A DNA stretch of 64,000 bases from Kingdonia uniflora (GCA_014058105.1 JACGCM010000655.1:322501-386500); one strand, 5' to 3'. Shown: positions 42,970 through 55,454, numbered from the stretch's first letter. Program-made: numbers and translations. The notes: generated by a model not told the origin, from the sequence alone.

Positions 42970-44253
42970 TATGATAAGGGAATCTCTTGATCTGGGTAGG
43001 GAGAAGCCAATGCATCCATCGCACACCGGTGTGATGCCTAAGCTTTGGGCATCGCTCTTGGTGCTTTCCTCGTCTTGTATCGACCAATAGACTCGCAAGC
43101 GAAATAGCTCTTGGTGCTTTCTAAACTACGCTTGTCTTGGATCGAAAAATAGACTCGCAATCTAATTAGGGCCCGGGGGAGGAGAGAGAAGAGGATCCCT
43201 TTTTAAGGGACCACAAAGGGGGGCTACACTGACAATTAAGAAAAAACGAGGCCTTAATGTCTATAGACTGGAACGACTCTTTCTAAGACTTTGTCTCTAG
43301 CTCTAACAGATTCCACCAACGCTTATTCTCTTTAAACTCGTGCCCCTTAAAAAGACGCCCATTAGCGCACGTAGCTCTGAGCTACTTGAAACCTCTAAGC
43401 TACTCTTTAATACCTCCAGTAGGCTATTTGGAGATCCAAAGGCTACGTATTGCATTCTTATAAGCGCATAGCAACTACTGCACCTGATAGATGGGTCAAG
43501 GACCTAGCAAAAGCATCCTTCCGTTCTTGCTTAGAGGATTGGGTCTTCCCGTGTAGAAGTGTGAGCATCCAACAACAAGCAGTAGAAAGTCGAGATCGAT
43601 TGATGGATGTGTAGACGAGAAGGGATTGGGATCTGTGAGCGCTAGGTTGACTCCAGTAATGGACTTCGCTATCACGTAGGTGGACTTAGGTCTTTAGTTC
43701 ACTTGGCTACCTACGGCGTAGGACTTCTGGGAATAGGCTTTTTGCACTAAAGAATAGGGCACTCTTTTGGAGGTGGGTGAGCATATAAGTATCGGCGTAC
43801 GCAAGTCTTGTTGGAAGAAGTGCTAAAAGAAAGCCAGACTTGCGTACGTTTAAAAGAGTTAGAGCTAACTCTAATAGGAGGTGGGCTTAATACTAAGGAT
43901 TCTAGGTGTGTGTTTGTGTTTTGTTTTTGTTTCTTCGTACGCAAGTTTCACCGTAATGTCTATTCGTCGCGCTAACACCTGAGCTCACCGTACGCAAGTT
44001 AACCGGCAGCCCTAAAAAGTAGTTTACTTGCGTACGAAAAAAAGTGCGTGCCTTTTTCTATAATATAGATATAGAAAGAGCCTAGGTATTTTCTTCGTAC
44101 GCAAGTAGCTTTTAGAATAGGTTCAGAATAAACGCACCAGCATTTTTTAAGAAGTAGTTTAGCGTTCAAAAAGAGTTTAAAGCCGGACTTGCGTACGGTG
44201 GGTGTTAAAGGCCTTTAAATAGATGAAGAGGTGGGAGTCAAGTCTTTAGCGCA

Positions 44254-44290
44254 GGACACGAGACCCACTAAACTTGCGTACGAAAAGAGT
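44254..44290 (+). repeat. Short form of the TAGTTTG/ACTTGCGTACG composite
   Basis: GGACACGAGACCCACTAAAC followed by TTGCGTACGAAAAGAGT, without the leading TAGTTTG word, as at 13496-13532. Confidence 0.92.
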
Positions 44291-44760
44291 TAGGAGTTGA
44301 TGGAAAAGCTTTCTTTTAAAGACAAGCACTCACTTATTTTCCTAAACTACGGTCTGGTCTTTCGTAGGACATGGACATGGACAAGTCTATAACGCGCCGA
44401 AGAGGAACTAAGTGACCTTTTTAAAAGAAAAATCGACGTTAGTTACTTTTTTAAAACTATGGTTCGACGCTTTTTTTAAAAGTCAACGTAATGTATATTT
44501 TTGAGCTTCTAAACTACTTGTGAAATACGACGATCCCTGCTAAAACTAAAAAAATAGTGACTTTGGCCCTATGGGTTGATGAAACTTTGGCGAAGTTTTA
44601 CGATTGCTCACTGCTGAAATCTTTGAAACTTGCGTACGAAAAATAGTGACTTTCGCCGTAATGTCTATTTAGGTGAAGTTGTGGTTGTGGTTGTTGTATT
44701 TAAAAAGCAACTACTACAACTACAACCACTCCTAGTTCCTGACTTCGGATTCTAGCCATC

Positions 44761-44800
44761 ACCAATGATTAGGATCCTATTTTCCATCATCCTAAACTAC
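44761..44800 (+). repeat. 39-bp BamHI-type composite, distal copy
   Basis: Forward copy matching 13179-13218. It shows that this composite spreads over at least 35 kb. Confidence 0.92.
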
Positions 44801-45849
44801 GCTCAACTCTAAGGTCTATATCTATAGCAGCAGTTAGAAGACAGCAGCAGTTAGAAGACGCACCAGCACTAGACAAGAGTAGTTTAGAAGGCACCAGCTT
44901 CTAAGCTACACCGCTTACTACTGGCTTCACCGTACGCAAGTTCGGCTACCTATCGTTGGTCTTCTGTGTGACGAGTATGGATAGCACTAAGGAAAATAGG
45001 CGTTGGAAAACACCCTAGTGCTGGTGCCTTCTTCTTTCTGAGACGCTAGTCAACAGCCGAGACAAGGCAAGATGTCTCTATAAGGTCTTTGCTTGAAATC
45101 CGGTCTCTAAGATCCTCTCTGGCTTCTAAGCTAGTTGGCTTAGTGCGATGCGTGCTAGGATCCTTGGCTTCGTGCGTTTGTTTAGGCGTGGATGTTCTTT
45201 GCTCTTGCATAGTGGTTCATTCAAACTCCTACTAGTGCCTATCTTTCTTTCGTTTTCAAGCTAGCTAAAGGTCTTGCTTTTGGTCCTTTTATGCGCTCTA
45301 AACTACTCTGATTCTCTAGACAAACCCACTACTACATGAGGTAGGTCTAATCAATTTAGGACTTAGCGATGCCCCGAAGCCTTACCTAAGCTATAGCTAT
45401 CCATGGTGCGAAATCGCAGGCTTTTTTTGGAGCTCTTTCTAAGCCGCCCTACCTAACTCACGTAATTGCGAAGGGGCCTACCTAATGATAGCCGCTATAG
45501 AGATTCAAGAAGCGCGATAGCTACGATTGCGTAGCTAGACCACTACGAAACTGAAAGCCAACCAATGCCTACCACTAGGACCACGTTGCGAGTTAGCTCG
45601 CTCGCACATAGCTTAGGGTAAGCCGCGCATAGCAAAGATTGACAAGCATGTAGCTCCAAGCAAAACTACGCTTTTAAGGCTAGGTGTGTGTTCTCTTTTG
45701 GAAGGATCCTCACCTACCTACAGGCGGTCATGATGGTAGGTCGGGTTATAGGCCGAAGCGATGCACTGAAGATGAACCCAGTTTTGCGTACGCAAGTTCG
45801 AAGCGTTAGCTACCCCACCCAACCCCTCAAAACCATTCTAACCATTACC

Positions 45850-45952
45850 GCTACTCTCAAAGCATAACCCAACGCTAAATCCAAGGCATTCTACAAGATA
45901 GCTACTCTCAGAAAGCATAACCCAACGCTAAATCCAAGGCATTCTACAAGAT
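45850..45952. repeat. 50-bp tandem duplication
   Basis: Copies 45850-45899 and 45901-45952 start GCTACTCTCA and end GGCATTCTACAAGAT. The second has a two-base insertion (GA). Confidence 0.96.
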
Positions 45953-48229
45953 GCGAGCCTCAAACTTTGAACGACCCACCTCTTTTTTGGCGGTACCTCC
46001 AGTAAATAAGAATAGCGCCAGACCCTAAGTGTAGCCGTAGCTCGACTTGCGTACAGCGAAAGAAGAGTCAATTTCGCTTTAGCATCCTCTAATCTTTACC
46101 CCGGCTCTTTTACCGGCATTTCTTGCTGCTCATAACCCAGCGGCGAAACCCAGCAAGTAGGCGATTCTTAGTGGATTATTTCCTAAAAAAAAACAAGCAC
46201 CGCTTTTGTCCTTTTTCTTGCTGGTCCTACCTATTTATACTAGAGTGGAAAATGGCTAGGCAACGCTCTTGCTATTCCCACTATGTAAACCAGAAGCGAG
46301 GAGCAAAGGGAAGCTTTAAAGAGAGTAGTGATGTCTAAAGGAAGGGAATAGAGTGCTCTAGAAGGGATTGTAATAGGGGCCGTAGTTTAGGACCATACTC
46401 TACTTAAAGAGGGGCCTTGCATTGACTCTTGACCACACAACCTCCCATCCATAGACTATTGATAACATAGAATGACTGGCGCGTCCCTAACTAAGGTCAC
46501 AATGGAGACGGGGTTTCAAGTCGACTAACTGATCAGGTGGAACGGTCATGATCTTTTCTTTGCTTTCTAACACCCAAAGCTGGTGGATCTTTAATACCTT
46601 CCTATATTCTACCCTTTTAAAAGAATGCCATATAACCAGTAGTTTGGGGGCATCCTAAACTACTCAACTAGGAGTTTTTGATACCTAAGAAGATGCAATT
46701 TCTTAAAAAAAAGGATCCCCCCGGACGTCACTTGATATACTTGCGGCAAGCATTATACACCTCATGGGGTTTTAAAGGGGAAGCTTCGTATCACAGCAGC
46801 AAGAGTAGTGTTGGTCCTTTTATATAGAAGGATGAAACAAGGGGGTGATACCTCAAAACATTGAGAGTATCTGCTCTTGTTAGAATAGCCATACGCCATT
46901 TTTCCCAACAAGCTGAGCTCTGATGAGTAGCGTAGCTGTAGGTGCGTGAAGAAGCAAAAGAATAGGTTCTGTTAGAGCCGGCGACGGTGGTTTTATAGAG
47001 AGCTACAGTTTCTTTCTTGCGGGCTAGACCAGCCATATTGCGCGAAACCTAAGGCGCTTTTTACCTCCTATTCTGTGGACAACCTCACTACCTTGCAAGG
47101 ATCCTTGGCCGTACGCAAGTCCAAAAAAAAACTACGACTTCGCTAACGCTTATAGAATCTACCTATATAGACGAGCGTTAGGCCTGGCCGCCCATGTGTG
47201 GACAAGGGGTTATGGCTTTTAGAACCACGATAGACAGAGCACAAAAGCCAGAAAAAGCGTGCGATGCTTTCTTAAAGCAAGAACAAGCATGCGATGGTTT
47301 CTTAACTATAACGGGTGGAAAGACTGGAAAGGGCCTAGTTGAAGAAGGATCCTAGCGTTTTCAAAAAAGTAAGGCTGAGGCTTTATTTAGCCAAAACAAA
47401 AAAGCGAGGAAGACTTGCGTACGGAGATTCCGCAAAAAACGTGCTGCGGAACTCCATCCTAACGCCTATAGAGGACTGCACGGGAACTTGCGTACGCGGA
47501 GAACCTACTCTAAAATATTCCCTATATCTTCGTACGCAAGTTCTGGCTCTTTTCCGTAATGTATATTTCATCCGCCTTAACCCTTTTAAACGTACGCAAG
47601 TCCGTTCTTTTACAGCACTTTTCCTTATACCGGCTACCTAGACTCTTACTATGCTATGCTATTCCAAAGAAAAGGTCTTTCTTTCTTTTTATTTTGGGGA
47701 AAGCGCGAAAGAATCCTGAGTGAGGTTGCACTAGCTACAGTGTAGTGGTTAGGATCTATGAGAGAAGAGTAAGGGTCTTCGCTATTGGTTACAGACGCTA
47801 TTGGTTGAGGTATAAAAACTATGCTATATGCGTTGGTCCTCATAAGTAGACCGCAGCCAAAAGAAGACCAATCAGGTGCGCCTAAGGATCCTAAGACTCC
47901 ATGCCTAGATTTGGAAGTTGGAAGGACAGACTCACCCCTAACTCCTTGCTTAGGCTACTCTTTTCCAGCTAGGATCCTCGTACGCAAGTCTAATCTTTAG
48001 GCTTCCTCTAACTTTAGCCGTTGCCAAACTGAGGAACTCTATCGAAGTTTTCTTGCCCCAAACAAAACAAACCATTAAGAGTTGCTTTAGCTGTTGGAGC
48101 CGTACCTGCCTGCGTTAGCTTAGGTACGATTCAAGCGATTGACGCCTAGGAAAGAAAGCCATCGCAGAGGTAGTTTGGAGACTAGGAAAGAGAGCCATAG
48201 CCGTAGCAGAGGTAGTTTGAAGACATCAG

Positions 48230-48307
48230 TCCAGCTACCTAGCCTAGGAAATATAGCCAACCTTTTAGAGTAAGAAATCCAGCTACCTAGCCTAGGAAAT
48301 ATAGCCA
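48230..48307. repeat. 30-bp direct repeat
   Basis: TCCAGCTACCTAGCCTAGG with AAATATAGCCA is identical at 48230-48259 and 48278-48307. Related CTAGGAAAG.AGCCAT phrases precede it at 48146 and 48182. Confidence 0.93.
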
Positions 48308-49858
48308 TAAAAGATGCCGGACTAGAAAGCAAAACGCCCCTCAAGGATCCTAGCTAGTGAGAAGAGAAGGAAGCGTTAGAAAGAAAAAAAAAAAACGCAC
48401 CAGCAAGAAAGAAAAACCTTATACATCAAGGATCCTAGCCTTTAAAAGAGGAAGGGCTCCACTTGCTACGCTACCATAACTACCGGTTAAACTAAGGGCG
48501 AAAAGCAAGAAATCCACGGACTTGCGTACGGAGATTTCGTAGCGGTAATATGTCTATAGGCGATTTCGTAGCGGTAATGTCTATAGGCGCTATTCAAAGT
48601 TCAGAGATCTAACAGGATGATAGGTCACTCTTCTGAACTTATGTCTCCGCTCTTCTCTTTGCGCAGGAAGAAAGCTCTAAAAGAAAGCTCCAATTGCTAG
48701 CAAGATAGCTCCAATTGCTTTAGCAAGATAGCTCCAATTGCTAGCACTTCTTCCTATTTAGCAAGATAGCTCCAACCTTTTGCGCTAAGAAGCAAAGATA
48801 GTAGCTCCATCTCTATTAGTATAGTAGGGGCCTGTAGCACCTGGATATAGATATAACAAGAAGAGTATAGTAGGAAGAAAGGCCAAGGATCCTAGCGTTT
48901 TTTTAGCGGCTAATAATGGCTAACCTGCCCGAAAAGAAGAGTGACAACGTAGTTAAGGGCGCTGGTTGAGCGTAATGTATATTTTTTTTTTGAAACTTGC
49001 GTACGCCAAAAAGAGTATTAAAGAACACTTACGTACGCGGAGTAGTTTAGCGGTGGAAAAAATGAGAGACGCAAAAGAATAGGTAGGATCCTTGAGGATG
49101 GAAGGCGCGAGTTAGGGCTTTAGTAGTTTAGGAGTTAAAAAACTTGCGTACGGGCAAACTCATTAGGAGCAAAAGAATAGGTAGGATCCTTTTATCCACC
49201 GTCTTTTTAAAGACGGAGTTTTTAAAACTTGCGTACGGGCAAACTCATTGTTTGTCTTTAATCCTTAAGGAAAAAACCGGAGGTGGGAGTGAAAGCCAAA
49301 GGTGGGCTTTAAAAGGATTTGTCTAAAGATAAGAAGCGTGGGTTAAAAGAAGAAGGGTAGTTTCGTTCCGTAGTTTGGAAGCTTTCTAAGCTACCTTACT
49401 CTTTTCTTTTACTCCGGCTACCTTAGCGCGGGAGAAGGAATGCTTTCTTCTAGTATAGAGAAGAGGTTCATCGGCCTTCATGACATCACCTTTCGTCTAC
49501 TAGAGAAGAAAGCCTATCCGAGCTCTGTAATAGATATTCGTCACGGGACTTCTTCCATCATCTATTGCTTTCCTCCTACTTCCTAAGGCTCTTTTCTTCA
49601 CTACCCGCTCCAATATGCGCCACTACTGATCAAAGGGAGGCCATCTTCAAACTTCGGTAAATGTCTCAGTAGGCATCGGAAGAGAACAAGCCTCAGTAAG
49701 GTGAGCGGGAAGCAGGAGCCAGGAGCGAAGCTAGCCTAACCTGAGCCATAAGGATCACCGTACGCAAGTGTTTTAAAAGAGACGATGGATAATAGGACTT
49801 GCGTACTTTTTTAAGAAAGAGCTCTTATTGGTCTTCTTCTTCGAACGCCCTTCGAGTA

Positions 49859-49934
49859 GCAACTGAGTTTTTTTTACCTTCGGGTAGACAAAAAAGCAAC
49901 TGAGTTTTTTTTACAAAGAAAACGGGTAGACAAA
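49859..49934. repeat. Degenerate tandem repeat, GCAACTGAGTTTTTTTTAC
   Basis: Two copies about 37 bp apart, each followed by CGGGTAGACAAA. A third GGGTAGACCAAA lies at 49959. Confidence 0.85.
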
Positions 49935-50802
49935 GAATGACTAGCGTAGAAAAAAAATGGGTAGACCAAAGTACTGGCTTAAATTGGAAGAGGAACTTTG
50001 ATTGCAGCAACTCGGGTGACCATTTGCCTATCATTATAGCCGGCGAATCGAGTTGTCAAGAGCCGTCGAATTGAGTTGTCAAGAGCCCTTTAGCCGTCGA
50101 CGCGCAATTTCCAAAACACACTCTGGGCCTCCTTTTAAAAACTAGAAGACCACTGACGCTTCTAAACTACTCCTTGAAAGTAGCGCGAGAGATCCAACAT
50201 TTGCAATAGTTGGACACCTCCTTTCCTCATTTTCAACACCTATACTAAGCCCGGTTTTTTTACAGGATGCCAAAAGAAGGGCTGCTACTCAGTAGTCGGT
50301 AGGGGAGAACTGGTGGAAAAGCCGAAGGATCCTTAAGGAAAAGAGCCAGAACTACTAAGGATCCTAAATAAAGAGGTAAACGTCAGTTTTTGAAGCGAGG
50401 AAAACCTAGGGGTGTGTTGCTTTTCCGCTGTATATAGAAGGAGGACTAGCTAGGGAAACGCAAGAAAAAGCTAGGTACTTGCGTACGCCGAAGTACGAAA
50501 GAGTAGTTTAGAGCGTACGCAAGTTTCAAAAAAAAGCCAGAAACATAAGGTTGAAAGAGTAGTTTAGAAGCGAGGTAGCCAAATGAAAGAGCTAACTTGC
50601 GTACGGAAAAGCAGAAACATCAGTGGAAACGTCAGAAAGAGTAGTTGTAGTTTAGGAGCGAGGTAGCCAAATGAAAGAAAAGAGCCAGAAAAAAAAAACA
50701 GTGGTGCTCTGTTTTGACTAGGCCAATGTCCGAGGTTCAAGCCCTTTTTCACTCCAGGTCATGAAAAAGCTGGAGACAGAAGGAGAGTTTTCTCATAGGA
50801 CC

Positions 50803-50892
50803 TCAAGGTTTCCACAGTTCACCGTACGCAAGTCAAGGTTTCCACAGTTCACCGTACGCAAGTCAAGGTTTTCACACTTCACCGTACGCAAG
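50803..50892. repeat. 30-bp tandem repeat, three copies, containing CGTACGCAAG
   Basis: Units at 50803-50832, 50833-50862 and 50863-50892 read TCAAGGTTTCCACAGTTCAC then CGTACGCAAG. Degenerate half-units follow to about 50930. In one frame they encode a repeating FPQFTVRKSR peptide, but the ORF of 66 codons is otherwise featureless. There are no spacers, so it is not a CRISPR array. Confidence 0.95.
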
Positions 50893-53875
50893 TCGAGGTT
50901 TCCACACGTCACCCCAAGGTTTCCAGAGTTCAATAGTGAAACTAGTCTTCATACAGGATAGAGGTTGCCTACGGATTGGAAAGCAGGTGCTCTCTCCATA
51001 GCAGGACGAAGCTCTTGTTTAAGCATGGGTGGCGTCCTTATGGGTAGCGGTCATTCCTCTTATAGAAGGGGGGGGTGCAAGGATCCTCCCACTTGTTTGA
51101 TGAAAAAATAAAAGAAGAGCTAGCACTACTACGAGTGAGTCAGAGCGGGCCTTGCTGATGGCGTCAATTCACTGAGTCAGAGCGGGTGTTCAGGCCTCGT
51201 TTTTTGGCGTGAATTCACTCAGAATAGGTCTAAAGGTTTCGACTTTGGCTCGCTATCCAATACGCCCGCGATTTTTTTTTTGAAAAGGTCTCAGAAAGGT
51301 GCGAGCGGGGCGTTTTTTTGGGCAGCAGCTAGGACCCTATCGACTCATTCATAGCGCACCTATAGGCGTAGGATTTCTCAAGGATCCTTCATAGCGCACC
51401 TAAGCTTAGGACCGTTGGATAGGCGGTTGGATAGGCAGGAGAAGGGTTGGATACTTGCGTACGGCGATCTGGGCTCAAAAAAAAGCAAGGCAGGCCCAAG
51501 AACAAAAGAAAAAGACGCTCTACGTACGCAAGTCAAAGCAATCCAAAAATACGCTCTAGTAGGCGATCCTGCTGCTCTCTTCTATCCTTGCGCTTTTAGC
51601 TTCTTTCTATCCTTACGCTTATAGCTTCGTATCCTTACGCTTATAGCTTCGACTGATGGGACTTGGTCTAGTTTAGTACGCATCCACTATAGCTATAGCT
51701 TTGGTTCGAAGCCCGCGCCATCCCTAAACATTTAGCAGCAACAACGAGAAAAGACGGGAGCAACAACGAGAAAACACGGGAGAAAGCCACACGCTTTTAG
51801 AGGATGATGGAAGTAGTTTAGAAGACTTGTTCTTTAGACAAAGACACTTTAGACAACACACGCACTAAAGAGGTAGTGGTAATGTAAATAGATATCTATA
51901 GATATCTATTCGCTCGCAGGTTTCGCATCACTCTAAAAGCTTTCGTGACGTTAGGCTATTTTGTCTTGGTTTCGTCGTACGCAAGTTGGCAAGTAGACAC
52001 GTCGTGAAAAGCATGGTAGACTCACGACCATGCGCATGTCTTTTCCTTTGTTTTCCCGGTCCCATCTCTCAACAACACACCCCGAGCCGACAGCGTATCT
52101 TTATCTTGTCTTTCATTTCTCATTTCTTGTGGTAGGGCCTATTCCCTAGGAATCTACCTCTAACTACTGTCCTTGTCTGCAAGTGTCCTCTAAACTACTC
52201 TTTCATCCTCTTTCATAAAAGCTTTTTCCTCGCCTAATTCTCTTAACTCTTTTAAACGTACGCAAGTCCGGCTTTCTTTTAGCGTACGCAAGTCTAACAG
52301 ATTCTTTTGTAACCTATTTTATTTTGTCTTTTATTTAATACCTTGCTCCCACTTTTCTTTCATACTATGTCCGCGCCCAACATGGCGAACTCTTTCATTC
52401 CGCGGTATGACACACCTGGAGTAGGCTACGGCAGCCCTAAAAAACCCTTGCGCATCGGGAGTAGGTAGCGAAGCAAGCGGCGAAAACGCAGCAACAAGTG
52501 GACGTGCCGGTTTGTTTCCGGGCACTATGATCGTTATGAAAGAAAAGGAGTGCCTATACAACTTCTTAAAAAAAAAAGATATGAAAGAGTAGTTTAGAGT
52601 GCTTAACTCTGGATTTCCCGCTCTCTTTCAGTTGATGCTATCTCGGGCACAACCTTTAGGCATAGGAGCTTTGGTCAGTCTCGATTCTCTGACTTGAGTA
52701 TAGGCGGTGGGTAACCTTAAAGGAATGCTTCGGGGAGGGCATTGGTGCCACAAGTGGTTAAGGCATGGGTAAAAAAAAAAGAGGTGGTCTAACGATCTGA
52801 GTGACTAGTGTAGACTATCAATTGGATGCCAACCACAAATAGTCTTCTATTGATGACTGGCGAGAAGAGGGTTTTTTTTCTTCAGAGAGCGATTATTGCT
52901 CTATTCTTCGGCAAAAGACGTGAATGGAAGATGCAAAGAAGAAGGCAAAAGACGTGCATGGAAGAAGCAAGGATCCTTTTTTAAATAGGTCATGGTTCAG
53001 TCGGAAGAAAGATGCAGAGAGGATAAGGATAGCCTAGTGCTTCAGCCCTGCGCAGTTAGTAAAAGAGAGAACGAAGCAATCAAGGTCTGATCGGCCATCA
53101 GGTGTGCAAAAAAAAACTCTGTCTCCCAAAAAAAACCGCGACATCAACAACACACCCTAAGCCTAGGCGAAAGAGAATTATGCCATTGGGGAAGGTAAAA
53201 TCCCTCTCTCATCTATTCTATGCGCTGGATGATCTGCTTCGACTCTTTACCTTCTTTCCTAACGTAGGTCTGGAAGAACCGAGCCACTAGAATCTTCTCG
53301 TCTTCAGTCTTTCCTTCTCAGAGAATCGAGTGATTCTACCTATCCAGATCGATGGCTTCCCTGCTTATATAGTGCGTATCGTTGATAGTCTAGAGCATGC
53401 GATCCATAGTTGATTCCGGGTCCGCTTAATATATACAACCCGAACCCTTCCCTAAAAGATATCCGGCGAATTCCCCAGTCGGGAGTAGTTTGGAGACGAC
53501 TCTTTCTTGCTGGAGCTGGAGCTACGTGTTCAAAATCAAGGCAAGGATCCTAAACTACCTCAGGTTTCGTGCATGTGGCTTTGTCTTCTAGGTCTTCTAG
53601 TTGAGCGATTTTCTTAGAGACGTTAGAGACCAGGGATTAGGGCGTCTTTTGAAGGGTTTAAAAAGGTAGTTTAGACTTGCGTACGGCGAAAAAACACTTG
53701 CGTACGGTGAAAGCCACTCTTCGGTAAGAAAAGCGAGTAGGACGAGATCGAAAAAGCCTTGGCTGTAGTTTAGAAGAAGCATGTGCCTGAGTGGTAGAAG
53801 GTAGTTTGGAGGTGGAGTAGCCTAAGCAAGGGAGTTGCTAAAGCTATGATAGACAATGGGGCAAGATTGCACACC

Positions 53876-54122
53876 ATGCACCTAAAGCCAATACGAAGAA
53901 CCGAAGCAAAGGATTGCCCACCACGCGCCTAAAGCCAATACTGAAGAACCGAAGCAGAAGAACCGAAGCAAAGGATTTCACACAAGGATTGCCCACCACG
54001 CACCTAAAGCCAATACGAAGAACCAGCCAATACGAAGAACCGAAGCAAAGCATTTCACACCAGGTCTCGAAATACGCGAAAAGAAGAACCGAAGCAAAGG
54101 ATTGCACACCAGCCAGGTCTCG
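53876..54122. repeat. Cluster of about 45-bp repeats, five to six degenerate units
   Basis: GAAGAACCGAAGCAAAGG recurs about five times, often followed by ATTGC(A/C)CACCA and CGC.CCTAAAGCCAATAC. A CAGGTCTCGAAATAC phrase occurs twice at about 54062 and 54115. Both strands give repetitive ORFs, which I regard as by-products. Confidence 0.9.
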
Positions 54123-54525
54123 AAATACACGAGAAGGTAGTTTGGAAGCCGGTTTTTATTTAACAAAAATAAAAAGCAGTCCAAACAACTAGAGCGAACA
54201 CTCTTTTAAAGCCTCTCCTTGCACGTCGGCTGGTTCAGTCTGCCTAACCTCTTCCTCTTTTCGTAGTTTAGCAGCCGCTTAGGCTTTTGGGGAACATAGG
54301 TCTGCAAAAAGTTTGTCTTTCTATACGGGTGTACCTGTCCCGGTGGTATCTGCTCCTAGCTATCCTCCTGAAAGGACTAATCGAGTCTTTTTTTTCCAGG
54401 CTCACTCTACTCTTCGTTTGAGATAGACTTGCGAATGGCTGAATCGCAAAGTCTCCAAAGGTTAGGAAGGATCCTCGCATGATGCCAGTGTGAGTCTCTG
54501 AACTGGTCATGACAATGAGATCTCA

Positions 54526-54765
54526 TTGCTGGTCGGATTCGACGAGGAGCCAATCGAGGACCTGTTCTCCAGCTATTTTGTCGTTCCTGGTGATCTATTT
54601 TCCCAACTTCATTCAGTGGCACGCACAAGAGTGTGGCGGGGCTATTCAACACGGACGAAGGACAAGCCTTTTCCGCATGGAAGAGTTTGCATACGGGCAA
54701 GAAAGGAGCCATTAAGGTTATTATTAGGAACTAGCTCTTCCGTAGTGGCTTTCTTTATGGTATAG
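54526..54765 (+). CDS. Unidentified ORF, 79 codons
   Basis: I do not recognise this protein. It contains no dispersed word and has ordinary composition (LVGFDEEPIEDLFSSYF, VVPGDLFSQLHSVARTRV, then a short hydrophobic C-terminus LLLGTSSSVVAFFMV). It lies in the longest word-free block of the window (about 54460-55130), next to the 110-codon ORF in another frame. The block could be foreign or an old gene remnant. Confidence 0.25.
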   Translation: MLVGFDEEPIEDLFSSYFVVPGDLFSQLHSVARTRVWRGYSTRTKDKPFPHGRVCIRARKEPLRLLLGTSSSVVAFFMV

Positions 54766-54793
54766 GTAAGGGGTCAAAAGTCTCGGGGAAAGC

Positions 54794-55126
54794 GTGAAAG
54801 ACGGCGACTCAGCAGTATCAGCCCTTCGCTCTGTGTTTTTGAGCGCCTGTAGGCCTTTCAAAGTCTCTCTTAGAGGAGGCATTTTGTCTTTCATGCTCAT
54901 AGCAGTTAGTCTTCTTAGTCTTCGTTTAAAAGGGGGACCGAGAAATGAAATAGCTCTAGGTTGGGTTGGGCCGATAGAGAGTCCGGTCGAAACCCATTAT
55001 GAGGCGGGAGCTTTCGTGAGAGAAATTCGGGCGGATCGAAGTCGCCTCAAAGTTGAGCTAGCTAGCCCCCAACTCGGAGAGCGCCTGCTCATCTTGAATA
55101 GCGTACCCTTTTTTGATAGGCCCTAG
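54794..55126 (+). CDS. Unidentified ORF with one membrane segment, 110 codons
   Basis: I do not recognise this protein. Residues about 28-46 are hydrophobic (GGILSFMLIAVSLLSLRL), followed by a soluble-looking C-terminal part (EIALGWVGPIESPVETHYE, then AFVREIRADRSRLKVELASP and QLGERLLIL). That part has the mixed charged and hydrophobic pattern of a folded domain. No repeat word occurs inside. It could be a fragment of a membrane-anchored protein. Of the unnamed ORFs this one looks most like real protein, but I can give no function. Confidence 0.35.
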   Translation: MKDGDSAVSALRSVFLSACRPFKVSLRGGILSFMLIAVSLLSLRLKGGPRNEIALGWVGPIESPVETHYEAGAFVREIRADRSRLKVELASPQLGERLLILNSVPFFDRP

Positions 55127-55172
55127 CTAAAAGAGGCTAACTACCATAGCTATAGACAAACCCTTTGTCAAC

Positions 55173-55454
55173 ATGATCGCTACTACCGTCCCACCCCCGG
55201 GGCACCACCCTAAAGACCTAGGCCGACAACTAGCTATAAAGCACGACTCCGAAAAAGGAAAGGAGGTTGAGTATAGTAGAGCGACTTCTTTGCGAAGAGT
55301 TGCAACAAGAGGTTTTTTTAGGGCTTGTCTAAAAGCCTTGCGTTGGAAAAGAGCTAGGACTGTGCTGCAGATCGATCCTTTGCAAAAGCTCAGGAAGCGT
55401 GACAAGATTGAATTCCTTGACTCTGACTCGGAAAAAAAACCGACACGAAGCTAA
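55173..55454 (+). CDS. Unidentified basic ORF, 93 codons
   Basis: I do not recognise this protein. It is rich in Lys and Arg (RRVATRGFFRACLKALRWKR and QKLRKRDKIEF) with an acidic tail. It follows the 110-codon ORF by 46 bases in the same orientation. It contains no dispersed word. No motif supports a function. Confidence 0.25.
   Translation: MIATTVPPPGHHPKDLGRQLAIKHDSEKGKEVEYSRATSLRRVATRGFFRACLKALRWKRARTVLQIDPLQKLRKRDKIEFLDSDSEKKPTRS

Larger units (their letters stand above)
33768..44760. other. Gene-free region, dispersed words at lower density
   Basis: No gene recognised. CGTACGCAAGTT words flanked by TCTTTCTC recur near 33976, 34020 and 34068. Local tandem repeats are listed separately. 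An ORF of 103 codons (37701-38012) contains LALVLEMPLYKGAF-like sequence but no family features. Long homopolymers occur at 36310-36319 and at about 42453-42471 (T). The stretch 38880-39800 has few words and nothing recognisable. Confidence 0.65.
44801..54525. other. Gene-free region
   Basis: No gene recognised. Dispersed words occur in clusters (47330-47630, 48960-49380 and 50470-50660) separated by word-poor stretches. Word-poor stretches 45000-45700, 46330-46790 and 52640-53480 were read for tRNA, rRNA and protein similarity with no result. Tandem repeats are listed separately. Confidence 0.65.

Noticed and set aside
50803..50930. Regular 30-bp repeats resembling a small CRISPR array
   Set aside because: Units are directly adjacent with no unique spacers, in plant mitochondrial DNA with no cas genes.
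52735..52845. D-arm-like GCCACAAGTGGTTAAGGC with partly complementary ends
   Set aside because: No T arm with TTCRA and no convincing anticodon stem; a poly-A run lies where the anticodon arm should be.
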